The notes under the pieces were generated by a model that saw only the letters and a program-made list of their open reading frames with translations, ran no database searches and was not told the DNA's origin. Below, in pieces: positions 1 through 11,522 of a DNA stretch of 64,000 nt. Positions within the stretch are counted from its first letter, which is position 1. Each line of letters starts with the position of its first letter. The translations under genes were made by a program, and so were the position numbers. The DNA lies in NCBI GenBank assembly GCA_013146195.2, contig CM028381.1, forward strand, positions 60,890,744 through 60,954,743, read 5' to 3'. Origin of the DNA: Codonopsis lanceolata. Its lineage: Eukaryota > Streptophyta > Magnoliopsida > Asterales > Campanulaceae.

Positions 1-367
1 GCTCAGTGAGTCTCCATCCTTCATCTCCTCTGCCCCGCCATCATCCTCCATCCCCGACGTCAACCTTCCCATCTCCGACCAGATAGTTCTCAACCCCCCT
101 AATCGCATCTCCTCTCTCTCTCAAATCTGCGCATACTCCTCCAATCTACCTCATCGCCGCCGCCCTCGCCATCGATCTGGCAACATCTGACCAGCTCCCT
201 CATCTCTCTCTTCGGCATCTACGACCAATCAAGATCCGATCATTCTAAACAAGGTTTAACAAATCTGTCGACCAACTTTTTTATTTTTATTTTGTTTTCT
301 GGGTTTTGTTGTGGTTGTTACTTCTCTGATCTGCCACTCTATGGAATGTTTGGTTCAATTTTGTTTA
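1..367 (+). other. CT-rich leader-like sequence, possible host 5' UTR and intron start
   Basis: About 240 bases of CT/C-rich sequence are followed by ACAAG|GTTTAAC, which resembles a plant 5' splice donor, and then by T-rich sequence. This is the usual look of a plant 5' UTR exon followed by a 5' UTR intron. No open frame longer than 60 codons is present. The copia LTR starts at about 368, so the stretch could be the insertion target. It could equally be a fragment of another repeat. This is inference only. Confidence 0.25.
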
Positions 368-831
368 TGTTGGTAATTGGGCTTGCGGTCCGATTATTTA
401 GTCCCGCCCACATGGAAATAATATTTATATTATTTATTGGTTAATTAGAATCCTAATCCAAGTGGGTTTAGGATTGACTTAACCTACAAGAAATAGGTTT
501 CTTGTAATAATATAAATAGGGCAACTAAGTGGATAAAACCCTAATCACACTTTGGAGAACACGTCTCCAAGAAAGAAGCCGCCCTCCTCTCTCCCCTAAA
601 TTCTATCTCACCAAAATACTCCATTTAGCCTAACCATCAAGAGGCTTGGATTTGCGGTGTGAACCAGTATTGATATCCGTGCTCCGTGATATCAATCCGA
701 CGAGAGAGACTTGCAGTTTTGTGGATATTGGCATACGAAGATCGTAGCTCAAGCGAAATTCTTCCACTGCATACAAGGCTCCAGTTCGCATAAAGGTAAT
801 TCGTGATTACTGTTTTATTAGCGAACTTGTA

Positions 832-870
<39 letters not shown>

Positions 871-880
871 ATATCATTCA
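368..880 (+). repeat. 5' LTR of forward copia element (copia-1)
   Basis: The stretch begins TGTTGGTAATTGG and ends ATTCA, so it has the TG...CA ends of an LTR. A Met-tRNA primer site follows two bases later. It holds a TATA box (511-518) and, near its inner end, a (TA)n run at about 836-867. The 5' edge is my choice of TG start, because no second LTR is present in the window to confirm it. The 3' LTR would lie beyond the point where this element is broken at the 6097-6196 gap. Confidence 0.7.
511..518 (+). promoter_or_regulatory. TATA box of copia-1 LTR
   Basis: TATAAATA lies about 145 bases into the LTR, in the position expected for the U3 promoter of a plant copia element. It would drive transcription rightwards into gag-pol. 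Confidence 0.6.
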
Positions 881-881
881 T

Positions 882-893
882 TGGTATCAGAGC
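882..893 (+). other. Primer binding site, initiator Met tRNA (copia-1)
   Basis: TGGTATCAGAGC is the standard plant copia PBS complementary to the 3' end of initiator tRNA-Met. It lies one base after the LTR end, which fixes the inner LTR boundary and the element orientation (+). Confidence 0.9.
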
Positions 894-1560
894 CTTATTG
901 CATGATTGCTCGTATCGTTATGCCATGAATCGCATGCTCTTGTTTTTGGGTTTGTTTAAAAGTTTTACCCGATAACGAAACAAATGGGTTTTATTATTTT
1001 ATGTGTAAAACTTTGAAATTTTCGAGAAAAATTTATATGTCTGAGTTCCCTACGACGAGGCGAACAACATACTAAATTCTCGTTGAATTCCGTTGGGTAT
1101 TTTTCAAAATATCACAAACCCAAGTTTTGTTGAAAAGTGATTTTTCCGAAACTTTGCATGCTTTTTTGACCTGTTTATCTTCTGTAAAATTGTGATTTTA
1201 TGGACTGTACTTGTAGTACTCTGTGAGGGCTTTCCAACGACATATTATATGCTTAATTTGGACTTAAAATGAACGTTTTATGGCCTCGCGAAGTTAGCCC
1301 TTCGCGAATCGATTTTTTGGGTTAAAAATTTGACCAAGAACAACCCCCACTCTCGGCCTTGATACACGTGCCATTATGGTACTCCTTTCGAGGTAAAAAG
1401 TACACCACTAGGATGTAGTCAAGGAGACGAGTCCAACGCCACCAACTGTGCGGTCATCGGACCACTGGAAGGCGGCGCGTGAGCCTCAATCGCCGGCAAG
1501 GCGCGTGGATACGACTGGAGCCTGTCCAGTCAGCCTCTAACTGGTCAACGGTCAACCATT

Positions 1561-1603
1561 CACTGATGACGTGGCTGCCACGTCACCTGCCACGTCATCA
1601 GTG
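1561..1603. promoter_or_regulatory. Inverted repeat with three ACGT-core motifs
   Basis: Perfect 15-bp arms CACTGATGACGTGGC (1561-1575) and GCCACGTCATCAGTG (1589-1603) flank a 13-nt loop that carries a third CCACGTCA. TGACGTGG-type sequences are known bZIP binding sites in plants (ABRE/G-box and UPRE-like). Function here is inferred. Confidence 0.45.
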
Positions 1604-2274
1604 GGGCCCACTTCCAGAAAAATCCTCTGTGCTGACATCATCATGACACGCCGGCGCCACGTCGCCCCTAAAGCCCGATCCTTGCCACGCCTGGCCGGAA
1701 GGAAGCCCACACGCAGTGGCGCGTGGGGCGCGCGGCCCTCGTGCAACTCCGATGAACAAACGGCGCTGCCGGCTCGTTTTGGCCGTCGAGTCCATTGGTG
1801 GTCTCTGTTTTGATTAATTCACTTGTAAATATTTGTTTTGATTTTTCGAGTGTGTAAAACCTGTTTTCTGATTTTTAAAAATTACAAAAATAATATTCAG
1901 GGGTTGTTTTGTCATTCTGTGACTGTTTAGGGCTGTTTGGGACTGTTTTGGAATTTTTTAAAATTCTTTGTGAATTTTAGGCTATTTTTAAGTCATTTTT
2001 AGCATATTTAATTGTCGTTTTGGGCTCTAAAATTGCGATTGGGACTATACGAGACCCAATAAATTTATTTTCAGTAGTGAAAATATTTATGTACATGATA
2101 TGTACTTGATGGATCTGTTCTATCATATTTCTTTTGTTTAAATTATCGATTTATGAATATTTTCATGTTGTGCATGTTTTGGTTGTGATTACGAGCCTCG
2201 CGGATTTTCCCTCCTTACATGTATGATGTGATTATATTTAGTAATTGATTTTTCGAAACAAAAGTGAATCAAAA

Positions 2275-2283
<9 letters not shown>

Positions 2284-2320
<37 letters not shown>
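2284..2320. repeat. (TA)n microsatellite
   Basis: About 18 TA dinucleotides follow an A-run, directly upstream of the copia-1 gag start. A similar run is at about 836-867 in the LTR. Confidence 0.9.
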
Positions 2321-2322
<2 letters not shown>

Positions 2323-2357
2323 TTATGTCTTATTTTTTTGCAACAAATTGTAGTGAA

Positions 2358-5300
2358 ATGGCTTCTCAGAATGTAATTGCTGACCTTAATAAGGGTGAGA
2401 AATTAGATGGCTCAAACTATGGTGTTTGGCAAAGGAAAATCACGTACTTGCTAAACGAGCAAGAGGTTCTGGACAACCTTGATAATGTGATGGTAGTAGA
2501 ACCAGAGATGGGTAACTTGACCATCGCCCAGCATCGCCAGAAAATGCAGGAATTCCTTGACTGGAAAAAGAAAGATCGATGTGCACGCTTTACTATCTTT
2601 GAGTAGCATGCATAATGATCGATTGGCGAGTTTGAAGAGTGCTGACCGCTAAACATATGTGGGACCAAATTAAGCGCATTTATGGGAATATACGCTACAA
2701 AGTTAAGGACTTTGACCTACAAGTTTGAAAGCTATAAGATTGACGAGAAACGAAACATTCTTGAACAACTACTGAGATGTCGGAATGAGATTCGTGATCT
2801 TAAAGTAAGCTTCTTGGTTGTTTTATCGATGAACAGCAAGTTCAAAAAGCGGTGATTCGTTCCTTTACGATTCTTGGAGTGGTTTGGGGCGTATCTTGAC
2901 TCATCTGAGACTCCATTCGGACTTTGCGGATGTATCTCGCCATGTTGAGCTTGAGGTGAGTGTCATGAAGCGAATCGCGCGATAAGTCTTTGCGACTCGT
3001 GATCTTGCTCTTGTTTCCCTTGAGGGTCAGCGCCAAGCCCAGACAGCATAAGAAACAAGCTAAAGGCAAGAAGACTCAGAATTTGGGCCCCAAAAGTGAC
3101 AAGATTGCTAAGCGCCGTAGAGGCAAAAAGAATATTGCTAAGCGAGAAGTGCTACAAGCTGTGGTGCCTTGGGTCATTTGCTCGGACTTGTCTGAGCCCA
3201 GAAGGTATCACTTAATCCTATCTCCATGCAAAGTTGTGTTTGCTCTCATGTTTTATTAGTGACTCTCTCCTGTGTGGATTGTAGACTCGGGCTCAACCAA
3301 ACATGTGACGAGGGATCGAGAATTGTTGATTGCGAAAAGTTCTGGCTGTACAAGAAGAATTTTCATGGGAAGCAGTTCGTGCATTGAAGTCAAAGGAGTT
3401 GGCTCATACCAACTTCAATTGCGAGAGTGGGCGCACATTGACTCTTCATGAAGTTCTTTATGCACACAGGTCGACATAATCTACTATCGTAGTACAATTG
3501 CTAGGACATGGATATTCTTTTAATTTTAGTAATGATCACTTGGATATTTGTTTTGGTGATGAGTTTTTGGGACATGGTTCTTTGTCGGATAATTTCTTTA
3601 AATTAGATTTGTTGGATTCCCATAATTCTTACATTAATTCTTCTTCTTGCATGGTTTATGATGATTCTAATTACGAGTTATGGCATGCTAGACTTGGACA
3701 TATAGGAAAGATAGGATGACTAGATTGGCTAGAGAAGGCCTATTGGGGTCTCTCGGCAATGTCAACCTACCCTTGTGTGAATCTTGTTTGGCGAGAAAAA
3801 GCTTGCGAAAGCCTTTTGGTAAGGCAAAAGAGCCACACATCCATTAGAGTTAGTCCATTCGGACATTTGCGGACCAATGAATGTTAAGGCACGTCATGGA
3901 GCTTCCTATTTTCTCACTTTTATCGATGACTACACGCTATGGTTATGTTTACCTTATTTCTCACCGCGATGAAGCTCTCAAGTGTTTTGGCGCTTTCTCA
4001 GAGGTTGAGAATCAAAAGGATAAAAGCTTAAAAACTTTTAAAGGCAGGGGCCGTGAGTATTTATCGATCAATTTAAAGAATTGTGAGAAAAAGAATCATA
4101 AACCATTGACAATTCCTAGAACTCATAACAAAATGGTGTTGCGAGCGAAGGAATCGAACATTGTTGGAAATGGTTAGGTCGATGATGGCAGGCCAACCTC
4201 CCAATTTCGTTTTGGGGGATGCAATGTGCCGCCTACATACTTAGCAGAGTGCCTTCTAAGTCGGTTCCCAACCCTTATGAACTTTGGAAAGGTGAGAAGC
4301 CTAAATTGGGGCATCTTCATCCTTGGGGTTGTGCGGGTTATGTCCATAGTACTTCAATAAGTTTGGAAAACTAGGCCTAGAGGAAACAAGTGTGTTTCAT
4401 AAGGTATTGAGATACCTCAAAGGGTTATGTTATGTGCGTTGGAAAACCTACGTGAAGGAATGACTGAATCAGAGTCGCGCAATGTTGATTTCATTGAGAA
4501 TGATTTCCCACAGATAGGTGAAGTTAGGAAAGACTTTGAACTTTTTGAGATGGAAGAAGAACACATGACATCTTTTTGGCGAAGGTGAAATTGCCTCAAC
4601 CTAATCCTATGGTACAACATGAGGTTGAACCTGGAAGTCGCCAATGAGAGTCAAGGTGATCTTCATCCAGTGGGATGCAGTTCTAGTGGGAGTCGATACT
4701 AGAGCGAAGAAGCGATGGAAATATACCTCGTCGTCGATTCGCGATCGAAGAGGAATCTTTCTAACTACTTCTTTCAATTCTAGTGAGCCTACATCGTTCA
4801 AAAGCCCTTTCTTTACCTACAAGCAGTGAATGGATGACTGCAATGGAAGATGAAATTTCCTCTATGAAAAAGAATCGGGTTTGGGAGTTAGTTGATCTTA
4901 CGCAGGTCGCAAGACTATTGGAAACAAATGGGTTTTCAAAGTCAAGCGAAAGCGAGATGGATCAATTGACAAATATAAGGCACGTCTTGTGGCGAAAGGC
5001 TTTACCCAAAGAGAGGGTTTAGACTATGAGGAGACATTCTCCCCTGTGGTGAGATTTTCCTCTGTTCGCCTAATCCTAGCGATAGTAGCACACATGGATC
5101 TAGAACTTTATCAGATGGATGTTAAAACTGCATTTCTCAATGGAGAACTAGATGAAGAGATCTATATGACTCAACGGAGGGTTTGAAGTCAAGGGACAAG
5201 AGCGCAAAGTGTGCCGACTCAAGCGTTCCATCTATGGTCTCAAACAATCATCTAGGCAGGTGGTACATTCGCTTTCAAGCGATAACCTCAATTGGCTTTG

Positions 5301-6096
5301 TGATGATTGAGGAAGACCCTTTGTGTATGTTAAGCGATCCAAGAAAAGATCTTGATTATGTCATTATATGTTGATGACATCCTACTAGTTGGAATGATAT
5401 GGAGATGATAAATGCCACTAAGAGTGGGCATCTGCGCTTTCGATATGACGGACTTGGGTGAAGCAAGCTATGTGCTTGGAGTAAAGTCATTAGAGATCGT
5501 TCGAAAAGATTTCTTGGTTTGTCTCAAAGACTTACATTAAGAAAGTTATCGAACGATTTGGCATGACTAACATAAAACCGTTGTCACTCAATGGAAAAGG
5601 ATGTGTCCTTAGTACAAACCAATGCCCAAGAATGAAGAAGAGAAGAAGAATGTCTACGACTCCATATGAAATGCGGTAGGAAGCTTGATGTATGCTATGG
5701 TGTGTACTCGGCCGACCTATGCTTTGCGGTTGGGATGTTGAGTCGATTCCAAAGTAATCACGGACCTCAACACGGATGGCGATGAAAGAGGGTTCTGCGT
5801 TACTTGGTGGGAACCACAAATTTAACCCTTTGTTACCAAGGTGGGGATTTGAGCTTGAAAGGTTTCCTTGACGGATGGGCTGGAGATGTAGATGGTTATA
5901 AATCTACTTCGGGCTACGCTTTCCTCCTTGGTGGTGGAGCTATCTCTTGGAGTAGCAAGCGACAGACTAGCACCGCCCTATCTACGATGGAGTCAGAGTA
6001 CATGGCTTGCTCAGCTGCGGTTCAAGAAGCTGTGTGGTTGAGGAGTTTTCTTCAACATCTTGATGTTACGACGCATGTGGATCGTCCTGTAGTCAT
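2358..6096 (+). pseudogene. Copia-1 gag-pol polyprotein, decayed
   Basis: This is a Ty1/copia polyprotein gene read across several frames. Domains are in copia order. Gag starts MASQNVIADLN at 2358 and meets a stop near 2606. Protease has a VDSGSTKH-type active site at about 3284. GAG-pre-integrase has LWHARLGH at about 3680. An integrase core remnant runs from 3845 to 4180. The reverse transcriptase has MAKGFTQ and DVKTAFLNGEL (4989-5186) and the YVDD box at 5367-5378. RNase H is open from 5804 with the DG, STME and WLRSFL motifs of copia. PR and IN before RT defines copia rather than gypsy. Multiple frameshifts and stops mean no functional product. RNase H runs into the assembly gap and its end is lost. 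I chose 2358 because copia gag homology begins there, not at the upstream ATG. Confidence 0.85.
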
Positions 6097-6196
6097 NNNN
6101 NNNNNNNNNNNNNNNNNNNNNNNNNNNNNNNNNNNNNNNNNNNNNNNNNNNNNNNNNNNNNNNNNNNNNNNNNNNNNNNNNNNNNNNNNNNNNNNN
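6097..6196. other. Assembly gap (100 N)
   Basis: There are exactly 100 Ns, the usual placeholder for a gap of unknown size. A forward copia RNase H lies on its left and a reverse copia integrase/RT linker on its right, so the true distance and the join itself are uncertain. Confidence 0.95.
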
Positions 6197-8665
6197 TCTG
6201 TCCAAAGGTCTTGCTCGTCAGGCGAGCGCTTGCTTCGACGAGGTTCATCAATGTCTTCATCTTGATGAATACCTTGATCTGGCCATATGGACTATTGTTT
6301 GTGAGGTGTTATCTTGTTCGTCATTGACAAGGAAATGAGCGCTTTTCGTAAGTATCAACTTTTAGAGGAAAGATAGCTTCAAAAAACGTGGCATTTCTTG
6401 ATTCCATAACGGTATTCACCTCGATTTTCGGATTATCGATTTATGGACTAAGAACCGATAGGCGCGTTGCTATGGGTTGTATAACCAATAAAGTACAATC
6501 CACGGTTTGGAACCGATTTTAACCTTTTAGGTGGTGGGGACAACTACTTTAGTTAGGCACCCCCACTCCTGAGGTATTTAGGATGGTTTTCACCATGCCA
6601 TAATTCATAGGCGCTTTTGTCCAATTTCTTGTGGGGAAGCTTGTTTAACAAGTAATTGCCGGTGGCGAGCACCGCCTCCCCCACATTTCGTCGGGTAGAC
6701 CGGATTGAAGCAATAATGCTTCATCATTTCTTTCTTTAAGGTTCGATTTTTTCTTCGGCGGCAATCCCATTGATTGTGGGCTATATGGGGTGTAACTTTG
6801 TGAATAATCCCGTGGTCGCATGTGAGAAGTCTTTGAAGGAAAACATATTCGCCTCCTCGATCGGACTTAAGAATTTTTATCTTCTTTGAAAGTTGATTCT
6901 CGACTTCGCTTTTTGTAATGTTTAAAAGCTTCAAAGGCTTCAACTTTACGTTTTTTTGAGATAGAGATGACAAAACCGGGTACAATCATCAATAAAGGTG
7001 ATTGAAGTATTTGTTTCCCGCCATAAGATTCTATGGATTTTAAGTCACATAGATCACTATGAACCAAATCTAATGGTGCCGTGTCACGCTTTCGATTGTC
7101 TTAAACGACGCTCTTGTTTGCTTAGCTTCAACGCAAGTATGTCATTTGTTATTTTATTAATGCGACTTGGAGGAATTAATTCCATTTTCATTAATCGCCT
7201 CATAGAGTCATAGCTAACATGACCTAATCGATAATGCCAAAGATTAAAATGCTCAAGCAAGTAAGAAGAAGATGGTGTGTAGCACTTTTATTATCAACTT
7301 TGTATGCGGTGTTAACCGTCATTACATTATATTTAAAAAAAGGCCCTCATCGAGGTAACCTTTACCAATAAATACCCCACTCTTACTTAGATAAACTTGT
7401 CCGACTCAAAAAGCCAACTTAAACCCATGTTTAACCAAAAGAGAACCGGAGATCAAATTTTTACGAATGTCGGGAACATGAAGGACATTAGTTAGCACCA
7501 ACTCCCGCCCACTCGTCATTTTCGTGGTCACTTGGCCTTGCCTTCCACTCTCAAGTAGATGAATTGCCCATGAAAAGCTTCTCCCTGACGTCACCTTGTT
7601 GTAAGTCGAGAACATCTTGGCATCGCTTGGCAGAGATAAGTATGAGCTGTCAGCCCATCCACGAACCACTACGCGGCCGTGCCAACCATGTTTGTCTCTG
7701 AGACGACACATATCATGCCGATCTCCTCATCAACCATGTTTGCTTCACGCTTGACCTTCTTCGCGGCACTCAGCGGCTTTGTGGCCAACCTTATCGCAGC
7801 TTCAAACACTTTCCTTTGAACTTGTAGTTCTTGTGTTGTTTGGGCTCTTCAAATTGAGGATTGCTTGTGCTTCTTGAACTTTCTATGCGGCGCTGCTTAA
7901 GGCACCTGTTGCCCCTCGGGTCTTGCTTTCAATTCACGTCAGGCGCCCGTCCATAGTGCGATTGTTCCTTTTATCCGCCACTTTGTTGTCTTGTTCAATC
8001 CGCAGCCTTAGGATCAAGTCTTCGAGACATATCTTTCGCTTGTGCTTGAGGTAGTTTTGAAGTCCTTCCAACCGGGAGGGAGCTTCTCGATTACCGCAGC
8101 AACCTGGAAAGGTTCGGGGAGTTGCATACCCTCGGCTTCCAACTCATGCAACAATACCTGAAGCTGCTGAACTTGAGAGACAACAGGCTTAGTATCGACC
8201 ATGGCAAAGTCAAGAAAACGAGCAACCACAAATTTCTTATGGACCAAGGCCCTCGGTTTTGTACTTTTCTCTAAGGACTCCAGGTTCCTTAGCACTCTTA
8301 AATGGACTATCAATTTTATACAAGGAATTAAGAAGTCCATTTAGAATGTAATTGCGACATAAGAAATCTGAGTGCTTCCATCGACTCGGTGGCAGCCATC
8401 GTGGTCCCGTCCGCCTTAGGGTCTAGGACGGGTCAAGTTTCTTTCAAGCATTTGATGATTCAAGGTGGTCAAGTAAAAGAGCATTTGTCGTTGCCATCTC
8501 TTGAATTGTTCGCAGATTGAACTTAGGTTCGGTCGCCGCCATGTAGTGGCATGAACTCACTGCGGTAGGCGGGAGTTGCAAACAACAATGTCGTTCGACT
8601 ACAACAACAGTTTCCTTTGCTTTTTCAGAAGTAGTCATTGCTGTTTTTAGTGTAAACAGAAACAT
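6197..8665 (-). pseudogene. Copia-2 gag-pol (gag to integrase/RT linker), decayed, reverse orientation
   Basis: Read on the minus strand from 8665, this is a second copia polyprotein. The gag N-terminus includes MATTNALLLDHLESSNA. The UBN2-like gag core has FQVAAVIEKLPPGWKDFK (8014-8340). The protease/pre-integrase region has LTNVLHVPDIRKNLISGSLL (7406-7711). The integrase core has MVHSDLCDLKSIESYGG and ILKSDRGGEY (6605-7067). A C-terminal integrase stretch has ESRNATFFE at about 6390. The linker has DEPRRSKR, just before the gap. RT and RNase H should follow but are missing or in the gap. Frames break repeatedly, so the gene is dead. Sequence differs from copia-1, so it is a different copia family and not an inverted copy. 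Confidence 0.85.
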
Positions 8666-10310
8666 GTATGAGTGTGTTTGTTTAAGCAGGAAACAAATTA
8701 AATCTGTAAGATAAACAGATTATGATAGCAGAAACAGGTATGAATCTGTTTGCATAAACAAGTTATATGCAGTTTCTGTGTAGGCTGAATGTATACTTCA
8801 TACAACAAACTGATGCAGAATCAGATTAATGCGTAATAATGAAGAATCAGGTTTGCACACTTAATGAAAACTGAAACAAAACAAGCAGATTTCTTAATTT
8901 CTGTTAATTTGAAGCGTAAATGTAAATCAAAATCTGTAATAACAACTGCAATCGATCGGCTGATCGAAACACAAGCAAAGATGAAAATCTTTGTCAGAAT
9001 GTATAGATTAAAATGCACTAAACAAAGTAAATTATAATGGACAGTTTATTGTAGTTTTCTGAACAAATTAAAAGCAACTTGACAACAAAGAACAAGAAGC
9101 TCCGAATCATGTATAGAATCTGTAACTTAAAAACAGTTATTGTTACAAGTAATGCGTAAATTTACTTATGAACTTGCGAAATCGTTAATGCAGTAACAAA
9201 TAATGCAAAGAGCGTTGTTGTTCGTAAGCGAGTTAATGCAAAGAAACAAAATTCAGATCAATATAGTTACATTCAGATGAATGTAGTAACATTCAGATTG
9301 ATGCTGATAACTGCGTAATCGTAAATTCCTGATCCCAATGGTCGCGTAAAAGCATATAATATGAAGCAGAACATGTCTTTGCTTATGGTTGTATAATCTG
9401 TAACATAAATAGATCACAAGCTGATGCAGATTACAGGTTATGTGTTCTGATTCTGTATGTGTAAACAGGTTTATATACAGTTTCAGAAGTACAATTTTAT
9501 TGGGCTAAAAGTGTCCAGAAACAGGTTTTGTTGCAAAAATTTATGTTTACAGTCCATAAGTTCTATGAGTCTGTTAACAGACTAAACACAGCATGCAGAA
9601 ACAGGTTTATACTAACATGTAATAATGCAGTAAGTATGTTCAAGTAATAGCATGCACAATGTTAAACAAGGTATGTTCCGTAATATGCGTAATCAGACCA
9701 TCAGAATGAACAAAGTTCTCAGAAAACGTATTGAGTAATCTGTATAGACTAAAACATGCTGCATCGAATCGTATGTAAACCCGACAAAGCGTAATCTATA
9801 ACACAGATTCAAATATGTTAATTTTAACAAGCGTATTGAAATCAAGTTTAATCTCAGAATACGCTTTTAATCTGTGAATGCTAACAATCGCCCGAATGTA
9901 AACAGACCAGAATGCATCGATTAATGCAAAAACTGATTATAATGGCATGCAAATTCTGTCCTCTGCTGGAAACGAAAACCAAGACTAAAAGGTATTTTTG
10001 TCTTAAGATTGTTATAAGCCCGGCAATGAAGATTCCCTGCAGTAAATATCAGTGATAATAAAATAGTTTTTGTATTAAGATCAACGAGATTGGATCTCTG
10101 TCCTTAAGACAAAAACTGGAAACCGTGATAGATCTATATGGTGTGAATCCAGTAAGTCTCCCAGGATATTGATCTTACGTGATTGAATGTTTGGCAGATC
10201 TTCAAAGCTCAATCACCAACGAATGAAAACCGTTGCTGTAATCTCTGTAGGGCAGAAGGGAGAGTATAGAAAAGAGTAGAATTTTCTTTACAAAAAATCT
10301 GGTTGAAGGC
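8666..10310 (-). other. Non-coding leader of copia-2
   Basis: This is AT-rich sequence with many near-repeats of phrases such as AATCTGTAA, AACAGGTTT and ATGCAG in both orientations. It sits where the untranslated leader of the minus-strand copia belongs, between gag and LTR. I found no Met-tRNA PBS in it, so the LTR/leader boundary is not fixed. No gene is seen. Confidence 0.4.
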
Positions 10311-10751
10311 AACATTTAAATGGCAGTTGGGGATGACGGTTGGGGGCGATTGGCTGTCTGAAAATGACACAACCGCTCAAATGTATCAGCCACAATTGTT
10401 CGCATGTAACTGTCTCCTGGGCTGAACTTCAACTCGCTCAAAAGGTTCACGCTGAAAGGGTCACACGCCAAATGAACCGGTAGCAAAAAGATAGGTTCAG
10501 GCAAGCAGGCCGACCAACCAACCAACCGAGCCGAGCTGCCTGTCGGGATCAGGCGGCGCGGCTGTGTTTGGACCTACACCTAGGTAGGTCTTCCTCCTAC
10601 ACAAAGTGTAGTGGCCCAAGGGCCCGAAAAAGCCTCAAAGCTCTACCTTATAAGGTAGAGCTTGTTTCATTTTGTTCCCAATGTGGGATTCCCACATTAT
10701 ACACTTACATAACTCCCTTATTCAAGCTATTATGGAAACAAGTTTCCAACA
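10311..10751 (-). repeat. 5' LTR of copia-2 (inner boundary uncertain)
   Basis: On the minus strand the LTR starts TGTTGGAAACTTG at 10751, a very common start for plant copia LTRs. It soon shows a TCCCACATT dyad (around 10684-10698) and a 26-bp perfect palindrome at 10638-10663. The outer end is well supported. The inner end given here is only approximate, since the PBS was not found. Confidence 0.6.
10638..10663. repeat. 26-bp perfect palindrome in copia-2 LTR
   Basis: The half-site AAGCTCTACCTTA is followed immediately by its exact reverse complement. The centre reads TTATAA, so it could also supply a TATA-like element for either strand. Confidence 0.85.
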
Positions 10752-11517
10752 ATAATAATCTATGTCGAGAGAAAGAGAAAGAAACAAAGGAAAGGAAAAA
10801 AAGAAAATTGAAAGCGCACATTATTTGATGTCAAAGCGTATGCAAGTTGTTGCAGTTATATGTTAAATTGAACCTCAAATTATACCTGTGACTCATTCTT
10901 ATAGGTGGGTAGATATAATTATGATCTTGCTGCTAGCTACGTTGTTCATCTGCCTGATTTTTCTACTCCTTCTCCTCCATTTTCATAGGTAAGTGTATCT
11001 CTTTGTCTTGAGAATGGTACGCATCATTCAAACTCATTAATTATGCCGTTTAAATTTAGATTGTTATGGTGTAGCCAGGGGAAATAGAATTTTTGGTAGG
11101 TAACTACGTATACATTACACTTGAAGTGTTTCTACATGCTAATGTTGCCTGTTCAAAAAGATCTTTATTTTCCTTGGCCTTAGGTTGATTTATTATGCTT
11201 CTGATGGTTATAAATGTTCAAAGCAAACAAATTTAGTTATCATCTTAGGATTACATATGTTCTATGACTTGGGGACACTGCAAATATGTAAAATAGCCAT
11301 GTCAGTTATGCGTGTCACCATGTGTGGACTCACAAAATTAGGATATCTAGAATGAGACTAGGATTTCGTGTCATGAATGATCAAGTATTTTCCAAACACT
11401 TGAAAGTTTTATTTATTTATATTAAATCAACACATTTAGGGAAGATAGTATGAAATTATCATTGAAGCTATTATCTATATATATTTGTATTCATCTATGT
11501 TTTAGATATCTATTTGG
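10752..11517 (+). other. Unassigned sequence between copia-2 and LARD-1, probably CACTA interior
   Basis: No long open frame. A short exon-like stretch ending TTTTCATAG|GTAAGTG (about 10905-10989) is followed by AT-rich intron-like DNA. Because LARD-1 carries a target duplication, this sequence was once joined to 20605 onward, which leads into a CACTA coding exon. It is therefore probably interior CACTA sequence. No left CACTA terminus was found. Confidence 0.35.
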
Positions 11518-11522
11518 GTATT
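11518..11522. repeat. Target site duplication of LARD-1 (GTATT), left copy
   Basis: GTATT directly precedes the left LTR. The same GTATT follows the right LTR at 20605-20609. A 5-bp TSD is what an LTR retrotransposon integrase makes. Confidence 0.9.

Larger units (their letters stand above)
894..2357 (+). other. Untranslated leader of copia-1
   Basis: This long non-coding leader runs between PBS and gag. It is AT-rich except for a GC-rich island at about 1430-1800, which contains an inverted repeat with ACGT cores at 1561-1603. It ends in an A-run and a (TA)n microsatellite just before gag. The open frames in the GC-rich island lie on both strands and overlap each other, so I do not treat them as genes. 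Confidence 0.5.

Noticed and set aside
1552..1813. Overlapping Arg/Pro-rich frames in the GC-rich part of the copia leader
   Set aside because: Three overlapping frames on two strands, no homology, and a position between PBS and gag. GC-rich DNA has few stops.
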